In this document: positions 33,769 to 39,267 of the stretch, one piece after another
Layout of the letters: each line of letters opens with the position of its first letter
Position numbering within the stretch: the first letter of the stretch is position 1
From: Chloroflexota bacterium
Lineage (GTDB): Bacteria; Chloroflexota; Anaerolineae; Anaerolineales; UBA4823
Length of the DNA stretch: 39,267 nucleotides
Direction: 5' to 3'
Assembly (NCBI GenBank): GCA_020349245.1
Contig: CP070764.1
Location: 4,065,578 to 4,104,844 of the forward strand
The notes under the pieces: generated by a model
Seen by the model: only the letters and a program-made list of their open reading frames with translations
Databases searched by the model: none
What the model was told of the DNA's origin: nothing
Program-made: the position numbers and the translations under genes

Positions 33769-34986
33769 ATGATAACCGAGAGGATATTGGATCAGATCAG
33801 TGTAGAGTCGATCACACTTATCCAAGGAGAGATTCTTGGGGATATTGAGGGTTCAGAGAATATTGACCGAAAAATTGAAGGTTTTTTTGGACTTCTAAAG
33901 AGATGCATTGAATTTTCTGATCCCACATTACTTAATCCATTCCTTGACGAATGGTGGCAGACAAATGAAGTGGAGAGAAAAGAATATTCATTGCCTTCGG
34001 TAAACCAGATCCTACTATCGATATTCAATGTGGCAAATAGGGATCTATCGGCTGAGATGGCGAACCAATTGCTCCGGGATATCCTGCCGATATTTATCCA
34101 TGCAAACCAATATGAACAAGCGAAATACCTCGAGTCGCAAATAAAAATAATATCGAAAACACAGGTTGCCTTGCAACAGCTGGAAAAAAGCAAATCCGAT
34201 TTTATCTCAATTGCTGCGCACGAACTGAAGACTCCACTGACCTTATTGGAGGGGTATGGGGCGATGTTGAGAGAAATCTTGGAGCAAAAAAAGATCTTTG
34301 ATGAGCATATCTTTCTGCTCCTGGAAGGCATGGATAGTGGATCGCGGCGGTTAAGAGAGATAATCAACGACATGATCGATGTTTCATTAATTGATAATCA
34401 AATTCTGTCATTAAACTTTCAGCCAACTTGGCTGTATCAATTACTCGAGAAGATCAAATTTGAATTTCAAAAACCTGTCCTCTCCCGCAATCTTTCCCTG
34501 GAAATTAATCGCTTTTCGGGTGATGAGATATTAAATTTCTATGATGGCGAGCGATTGTTTCAAGCGATTGCTAATGTGGTCTCAAATGCTGTCAAATATA
34601 CGCCAGATGGAGGTAAAATTACCATTGATGGCAGAAAATTGGCTGAATTCATTGAAATCCTGATTATTGATAACGGTATTGGCATCGATACTCACGATCA
34701 TGAGAAAATATTTGATAAGTTTGAACCTATCGGCGAAGTGGCTTATCACTCGAGTGGAAAATTAAAATATAAAGGCGGTGGCCCGGGTCTCGGGCTTCCG
34801 ATTGCAAAAGGGATCATAGAGGCTCATGGTGGACGGATTTGGGTAGAGTCCGAGGGCTACGATGAAGCAAATTTCCCAGGTTCGACGTTTCACATTTTGT
34901 TGCCGATCAGGCTCGAACCACCCAGTCAGCCATCAAGCAATTTATACGAGCCTTTGTTTACCCGTAAGCCATTGAATAAGATGTGA
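33769..34986 (+). CDS. Soluble sensor histidine kinase with an N-terminal helical domain
   Basis: 405 residues without membrane segments. The N-terminal ~1-130 is a helical domain of unclear family, faintly similar to RsbR-type N-terminal domains. A short coiled coil (QVALQQLEKSKSD) leads to a HisKA domain with His151 in IAAHELKTPLTLLEGY. The HATPase has N (ANVVSNAVKYTPDGG), G1 (IIDNGIGID), F (IFDKFEPIGE) and G2 (GGGPGLGLPIAKGI). No response regulator gene is next to it. It lies 6 bp before hflX, so the two may be co-transcribed. The ATG at 33769 has no clear ribosome-binding site. Confidence 0.88.
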   Translation: MITERILDQISVESITLIQGEILGDIEGSENIDRKIEGFFGLLKRCIEFSDPTLLNPFLDEWWQTNEVERKEYSLPSVNQILLSIFNVANRDLSAEMANQLLRDILPIFIHANQYEQAKYLESQIKIISKTQVALQQLEKSKSDFISIAAHELKTPLTLLEGYGAMLREILEQKKIFDEHIFLLLEGMDSGSRRLREIINDMIDVSLIDNQILSLNFQPTWLYQLLEKIKFEFQKPVLSRNLSLEINRFSGDEILNFYDGERLFQAIANVVSNAVKYTPDGGKITIDGRKLAEFIEILIIDNGIGIDTHDHEKIFDKFEPIGEVAYHSSGKLKYKGGGPGLGLPIAKGIIEAHGGRIWVESEGYDEANFPGSTFHILLPIRLEPPSQPSSNLYEPLFTRKPLNKM

Positions 34987-34992
34987 TTTATT

Positions 34993-36312
34993 ATGAAATT
35001 TCCAGAAAACACAATACGTCCAAGAGAGAGAGCATTTTTAGTTGGTGTTGATCTCCAGCTGGAGGAGGATTTACTCTCTATAGAAGATTCTCTAGAGGAA
35101 TTAGCGCTACTTGCTGATTCAGCTGGACTTGACGTGGTTGGCCAGGCAACCCAAAGGTTAGATGCTCCCAACCCGAAAACATTCATCGGTTCTGGGAAAG
35201 TAGAAGAGGTCAAAGCCCTTGTAGAAGAGGTACAGGCAGATATCGTAATATTTGATGAAGAGCTTTCTGGTCGTCATTTAAGAGAACTCGAGAAGATCTT
35301 TGGCGATCGTGTTCAAATTATCGATAGAACAGCCTTAATATTAGATATCTTTGCTCAGCATGCCAATACCCGGGAAGGTGCCCTGCAGGTTGAACTCGCC
35401 CAGTACGAGTATCGTTTGCCCCGGCTAACCAGGGCTTGGACACACCTTGCCCGGCAAGCTGGAGGTGGGGGAGGAAGATCAGGAGGAGTCGGTGGTGTAG
35501 GTTTGCGCGGACCAGGTGAAACCCAGTTGGAGGTCGATCGAAGGGATATTCGCCGAAGGATCAGTAATTTAAAAGAACAATTGGAAAAAGTACGCACTCA
35601 TCGCCAACAGTACCGCTCCCGGCGAAAACGTTCCAACCTGCCAATCGTCGCCCTCGTTGGATATACAAACGCAGGAAAATCGACCCTGTTGAATAAATTG
35701 TCTGGAGCTGATATCTATGTCGCTGACCAGCTCTTTGCGACACTTGACCCAACTACCCGGCGAGTTGAATTTCCAGGTGGGAAGATCGCTTTGGTCACAG
35801 ATACGGTTGGCTTTATTCAGAAGCTGCCGACCACCCTGGTTGCAGCATTTAGAGCGACTTTAGAAGAGATTGCTGAGGCTGACCTTCTTCTACACGTGGT
35901 TGATGTCACTCATATGAACGCCCAGGCCCAGGCAAAAGCTGTCTACCAAACCCTGGAAGATATCGAGGCTGACCATATACCTGTCGTTATTGCATTGAAC
36001 AAGATTGATCTTCTCAATGATTCCGATAATGCTCGGCGGGCGATGGAATATTTCCCGAATGCAGATGCTATTTCTGCATTAACCGGGGAAGGTATCAGCG
36101 AACTGCTTGAGTCCATTAACCGGATCTTATTTGAAAGCTTTGTTGACGTGTCGATCTGGTTGCCATATAAAGAGGGTGGTTTGATCTCTCTATTTCATGA
36201 GCAGGGTCATGTGGATAGAATCGAACATGGCGATGGTGGAATTCATATTACAGGGGTAATCCCTCATCGCTTGTTAGCTCGGTATTCCCCCTATTTAATC
36301 CAAACCCAATAG
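34993..36312 (+). CDS. hflX: Ribosome-associated GTPase HflX
   Basis: 439 residues. The N-terminal HflX domain (TFIGSGKVEEVKALV, VIFDEELSGRH, REGALQVELAQYEYRLPRL) is followed by the glycine-rich loop GGGGGRSGGVGGVGLRGPGE and a coiled-coil. The G domain has G1 GYTNAGKST, G3 DTVGF and G4 NKID. HflX splits or rescues ribosomes, notably under heat or antibiotic stress. It follows the histidine kinase gene by 6 bp and precedes a small membrane protein by 16 bp. Confidence 0.95.
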   Translation: MKFPENTIRPRERAFLVGVDLQLEEDLLSIEDSLEELALLADSAGLDVVGQATQRLDAPNPKTFIGSGKVEEVKALVEEVQADIVIFDEELSGRHLRELEKIFGDRVQIIDRTALILDIFAQHANTREGALQVELAQYEYRLPRLTRAWTHLARQAGGGGGRSGGVGGVGLRGPGETQLEVDRRDIRRRISNLKEQLEKVRTHRQQYRSRRKRSNLPIVALVGYTNAGKSTLLNKLSGADIYVADQLFATLDPTTRRVEFPGGKIALVTDTVGFIQKLPTTLVAAFRATLEEIAEADLLLHVVDVTHMNAQAQAKAVYQTLEDIEADHIPVVIALNKIDLLNDSDNARRAMEYFPNADAISALTGEGISELLESINRILFESFVDVSIWLPYKEGGLISLFHEQGHVDRIEHGDGGIHITGVIPHRLLARYSPYLIQTQ

Positions 36313-36328
36313 ACAATAAGGGAAACCC

Positions 36329-36541
36329 ATGCTGGATTTATTGAATCGTTTCCTTGACGCAGCCTCTGAATTCCTCGCCCAACGCAAAGGTTTACTCCCG
36401 ATCATTGGTCTTATCTTGGTGATTATTAACGGGGGATTACAATTCATCCCCGGGATCGGTATTCTTGCTGAAGCGAATATATTGCTTCACCTTGGCGTGA
36501 TCATCGCGGTCATAGGGTTTCTGCTCGCCTGGGCGCTCTAA
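36329..36541 (+). CDS. Small two-helix membrane protein of unknown function
   Basis: 70 residues with two hydrophobic helices (~22-40 and ~50-69) separated by PGIGILAEAN. I do not recognise the family. AAGGGA lies 5 bases before the ATG, and the spacing after hflX is 16 bp, which support expression. Its stop touches, but does not overlap, the stop of the convergent pckA gene. Confidence 0.65.
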   Translation: MLDLLNRFLDAASEFLAQRKGLLPIIGLILVIINGGLQFIPGIGILAEANILLHLGVIIAVIGFLLAWAL

Positions 36542-38182
36542 TTAAAATTTCGGTCCTGAATTGCGTACAGATTGTTCCGCTTCATCCTCAAATTTTCTAA
36601 AGTTGTTGATAAAACGAGAAGCCAGGTCACGGTAACGAAGTTTGTAATCTTCCTCATTAGGCCAAGAAAGTGCAGGGTTTAAGACCTCATCTGGGACATC
36701 CGTACAATGCTTCGGGATATCAAATCCGAAAACTGGATCTTTGAAATAGGCAACCTCATCCAGGGCACCTGAAAGAGCGGCAGCAAGCATTGCCCGGGTA
36801 TAACGAATACTGATTCTTTTTCCGATCCCATAAGGTCCTCCTACCCAGCCCGTATTCAGAAGCCAGCACTTTACACCATAGCGAGTGATCTTCTTTTTGA
36901 GCAGATCTGCATAATCATTCGGGTGGTGAACCATAAAAGGTGCCCCGAAACAAGTGCTGAAGGTGATCTCAGGTTCCTGGCCGAGTCCGATCTCCGTTCC
37001 AGCGACTTTAGATGTGTATCCAGAAATAAAATGGTAGAGTGCCTGATCTGGAGTCAATTTAGCAATCGGTGGCATCACCCCCGAAGCGTCGCAGGTAAGT
37101 AGAATGATATTTTTCGGATGCCCTGATCTCTTGTCGGGGATGGAATTGTCAATGTATTCGAGAGGATAGGAGGCGCGGGTATTTTCAGTGATGGAGTCAT
37201 CATCTAAGTCAATTAACCTTGTGACAGGATCGAAAATAACATTTTCGAGTATCGTGCCAAACTTCCTCGTACAGGCGTATATCTGTGGTTCTGCTGTGGA
37301 CGAGAGTAAGATCACTTTTGCGTAGCTGCCTGCTTCAAAGTTGAATACCCCATCATCACTCCAACCATGCTCATCATCGCCAATTAATCTTCGTTCGGGG
37401 TCTGCCGACAATGTGGTTTTACCAGTGCCTGAGAGACCAAAGAATAGAGCCACATCCTCTTCTTTTCCCACATTTGCAGAACAGTGCATGGGCATCACAT
37501 TTTCAAGGGGTAGAAGATAATTGAGAACTGTAAAAATTGATTTCTTGATCTCTCCCGCATAGGCAGTATTGCCGATTATACAAAGTCCCTGGGCGAAATT
37601 AATTGCAATGAACGTAGGGGATTGGGAACCATCGATCGATGGATAAGCTTGAAAAGAAGGGACGCAAATGACTGTAAATTTGGGTACATGTCTGCGGTAT
37701 TCTTCATTGGTTTCAGGCAGGATAAACATATTACGGGCAAACAAACTGTGCCAAGCAAATTCAGTGATAATGCGGACTGGCAGCTTGAAGTTTGGATCCG
37801 CTCCCCCATAACAATCTTGAATAAATATATCCCGGCCCTGGAGAAAACCTTGCAATCGGGAGAAAAGCTCTTCAAATTTATCTCCGTCAAAAGGACGGTT
37901 ATACTCTCCCCACCATACATGCTCTGAAGAGCTGCTTTCACGCACAATGAACTTGTCATTTGCTGCGCGGGCGGTGTGTTTTCCAGTATTCACAACGATT
38001 GGACCAAGGTGGGTGAGCTTGCCTTCATCGCGAAAGATGATTTCCTCATATAATGCTTCGACGGAGAGATTCCAATATGCTTTCCGCAAATTAGCCAAGC
38101 CGATATTTTTAAGCCCAAAGTCGCTCTTTAATTCACGGGCTTGCTCTTCTGCAGGAGTTTTGATATTGAGTAAGTTGTTCAT
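36542..38182 (-). CDS. pckA: Phosphoenolpyruvate carboxykinase (ATP)
   Basis: 546 residues from ATG 38182 (AGGGA 7 bases upstream; TTG 38188 is the alternative). The P-loop FFGLSGTGKTTLSADP, the metal-site region MHCSANVGKEEDVALFFG, NTAYAGEIKKSIFTVLNYLL with substrate Lys pair, and GWVGGPYGIGKRISI are characteristic of ATP-dependent PEPCK. It interconverts oxaloacetate and PEP. One odd feature is at residues ~68-79: the usual TGRSPKD is TARAAND, keeping the substrate Arg but not the flanking Gly, Ser, Pro and Lys. It overlaps the upstream aminotransferase stop by 4 bases (ATGA), giving translational coupling and a logical aspartate to oxaloacetate to PEP route. Confidence 0.95.
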   Translation of the reverse strand: MNNLLNIKTPAEEQARELKSDFGLKNIGLANLRKAYWNLSVEALYEEIIFRDEGKLTHLGPIVVNTGKHTARAANDKFIVRESSSSEHVWWGEYNRPFDGDKFEELFSRLQGFLQGRDIFIQDCYGGADPNFKLPVRIITEFAWHSLFARNMFILPETNEEYRRHVPKFTVICVPSFQAYPSIDGSQSPTFIAINFAQGLCIIGNTAYAGEIKKSIFTVLNYLLPLENVMPMHCSANVGKEEDVALFFGLSGTGKTTLSADPERRLIGDDEHGWSDDGVFNFEAGSYAKVILLSSTAEPQIYACTRKFGTILENVIFDPVTRLIDLDDDSITENTRASYPLEYIDNSIPDKRSGHPKNIILLTCDASGVMPPIAKLTPDQALYHFISGYTSKVAGTEIGLGQEPEITFSTCFGAPFMVHHPNDYADLLKKKITRYGVKCWLLNTGWVGGPYGIGKRISIRYTRAMLAAALSGALDEVAYFKDPVFGFDIPKHCTDVPDEVLNPALSWPNEEDYKLRYRDLASRFINNFRKFEDEAEQSVRNSGPKF

Positions 38183-39267
38183 AACCAATCCCTGATCATT
38201 TTACGATCACCGATATAAATTTCACGCGGGGATTCTGGGTCTAATGCCCATTTCATTCTGGCTACCCCTTCGGTAATATCTTTTACTGTCCCGGAGAAGC
38301 TCAATCGTAAGTGTCCTTCCATCCCAAATTCAACACCAGGAACGGTGACTACCAGGGCTTTCTTCAAGATGAAATCTGCCAATTCCACAGAGTTCTCCTG
38401 GTACGCCCGAAAATCTGGCAGACAGTAGAATGTTCCTTGTGGTTTGGACACCCTGACACCACTGAATGAGCGCATCTCCTGCATGATTACATTGCGGTTG
38501 TTCTCTATGGTCAGTCGCAGGCTTTCGACATAACTCTGTATCCCATTCAGTGCGCCCTCCGCTGCTGATTGGAGGATACTAGCAGGGTTAGACGTCATCT
38601 GAGCTTGAACATTTGTCATCACCTCGACCAGTCTCCGGTTTGTGATCACCCAACCAATTCGGAACCCAGTCATTCCATAAATTTTTGAGACCCCATTGGC
38701 CACAATAATCTTTGTTGATTCGATATCCTTTTCGGTGAACTGGTATCCTGGTACGGCTTTTATCCCATCGAATACAAGCCGGTGATAGATGTCATCCATG
38801 ATTAAGTAGATCCCTTTTTCCTCGCAGAATTCAACCAGTTCAGCAATGAGATCAGGAGGGAATACCATCCCGGAGGGGTTGTTCGGGCTGTGGAGAATTA
38901 TCGCTTTGGTGTAGGAACTTACTGCTTCTAGGATATCTTCCATCCTCGGGGTGAAAGTACCGTCTTTAGGAGTCACGACAATCGGTATGCCGTGAACCAT
39001 TTTCACCATTTCTGGATAGCTGACCCAATATGGAGCAGGGATGATCACTTCATCCTGGGGATCAATGACGCTGAAGATCACGTTAAATAAGGATTGCTTT
39101 GCACCGTTGGTTACGATAATATTTTCCGGTGCGACAATCCTGTTGTAATTCTCCTCGGTATATTGGATGATAGCTTTCTTTAAACTCGGGGTACCATCCG
39201 TGGGAGTATATTTAACATCTCCCGAATTTAGTTTATTTGCGGCAGAAAGAATTGCATTAATGGGTGC
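38179..39267 (-). CDS. Class I aminotransferase, aspartate aminotransferase-like; 5' end cut by window edge
   Basis: The visible 362 residues run to the right edge; the first ~30 residues are missing. The reading frame continues upstream of the internal GTG at 39081 through VKYTPTDGTPSLKKAI and VTNGAKQSLFNVIFSV. Fold-type I PLP motifs are present: APYWVSYPEMVKM, HSPNNPSGMVF, IMDDIYHRLVF, the PLP lysine in ANGVSKIYGMTGFRIGW, and the C-terminal substrate Arg in EGHLRLSFSG. The family interconverts aspartate and oxaloacetate with glutamate and 2-oxoglutarate. The stop TGA overlaps the pckA ATG. Confidence 0.9.
   Translation of the reverse strand, partial: APINAILSAANKLNSGDVKYTPTDGTPSLKKAIIQYTEENYNRIVAPENIIVTNGAKQSLFNVIFSVIDPQDEVIIPAPYWVSYPEMVKMVHGIPIVVTPKDGTFTPRMEDILEAVSSYTKAIILHSPNNPSGMVFPPDLIAELVEFCEEKGIYLIMDDIYHRLVFDGIKAVPGYQFTEKDIESTKIIVANGVSKIYGMTGFRIGWVITNRRLVEVMTNVQAQMTSNPASILQSAAEGALNGIQSYVESLRLTIENNRNVIMQEMRSFSGVRVSKPQGTFYCLPDFRAYQENSVELADFILKKALVVTVPGVEFGMEGHLRLSFSGTVKDITEGVARMKWALDPESPREIYIGDRKMIRDWL

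Noticed and set aside
33792..34373. 193-codon minus-strand frame opposite the histidine kinase
   Set aside because: Cys/Ser-rich shadow of the kinase N-terminal region; no recognisable motif.
1..39267. CRISPR array, insertion sequence, integrase or prophage remnant
   Set aside because: No direct-repeat/spacer pattern, transposase motif or phage gene was seen; gene content looks chromosomal throughout.

Overview
The window is a gene-dense piece of bacterial chromosome with 36 supported protein genes and one tRNA. I see no insertion sequence, phage gene or CRISPR array. It most resembles an anaerobic or facultative member of the Chloroflexota, probably class Anaerolineae. That placement is inference. 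It rests on a secreted P-domain/C39-type protein with proline-threonine linkers, folate-dependent TrmFO, a minimal TatA, many GTG/TTG start candidates, and a mix of peptide and organic-acid catabolism with ATP-type PEP carboxykinase.

Left part (1-6100): the 5' part of a tungstate/molybdate-type ABC permease runs off the left edge. Beside it lies a GntR regulator fused to a periplasmic-binding-protein-like sensor domain. A GT-C membrane glycosyltransferase overlaps tail to tail with an EamA/DMT permease. A proline dehydrogenase follows, preceded by a perfect 26-bp palindrome.

Minus-strand catabolic cluster (14754 down to 6146): six closely spaced genes read threonine synthase-like PLP enzyme, GlcD, GlcE, GlcF, S9 peptidase, and an MttB-family methyltransferase homologue without pyrrolysine.

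The most unusual system is at 15122-19276, three plus-strand genes separated by 4 and 2 bp. The first fuses a response-regulator receiver to a thioredoxin-like domain and a thioredoxin-reductase-like flavoprotein, yet the whole protein has no cysteine. The second fuses a cyclic-nucleotide-binding domain, a histidine kinase and a C-terminal CoA-binding domain. The third is a DUF3307 membrane protein. Together they look like a two-component pair reading nucleotide, CoA and flavin or pyridine-nucleotide state.

Middle (19344-27734): a minimal K+ channel; tRNA-Asp(GTC) with its own promoter and terminator; a partner-switching module (STAS antagonist, HATPase anti-sigma kinase, and a convergent membrane PP2C phosphatase); then a Rel/SpoT - MoeA - VKOR - acidic small protein run ending in a strong bidirectional terminator. 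The Rel protein combines an intact-looking hydrolase HD motif with an EFDD motif normally associated with monofunctional RelA synthetases.

Right part (27753-39267): the secreted P-domain/C39 protein, a small membrane protein, an orphan hypA overlapping an alpha/beta hydrolase gene, tatA, trmFO, an M28 glutaminyl-cyclase-like lipoprotein, a soluble histidine kinase, hflX, a 70-residue membrane protein, and an aspartate aminotransferase-pckA pair coupled by an ATGA overlap. The aminotransferase is cut by the right edge.
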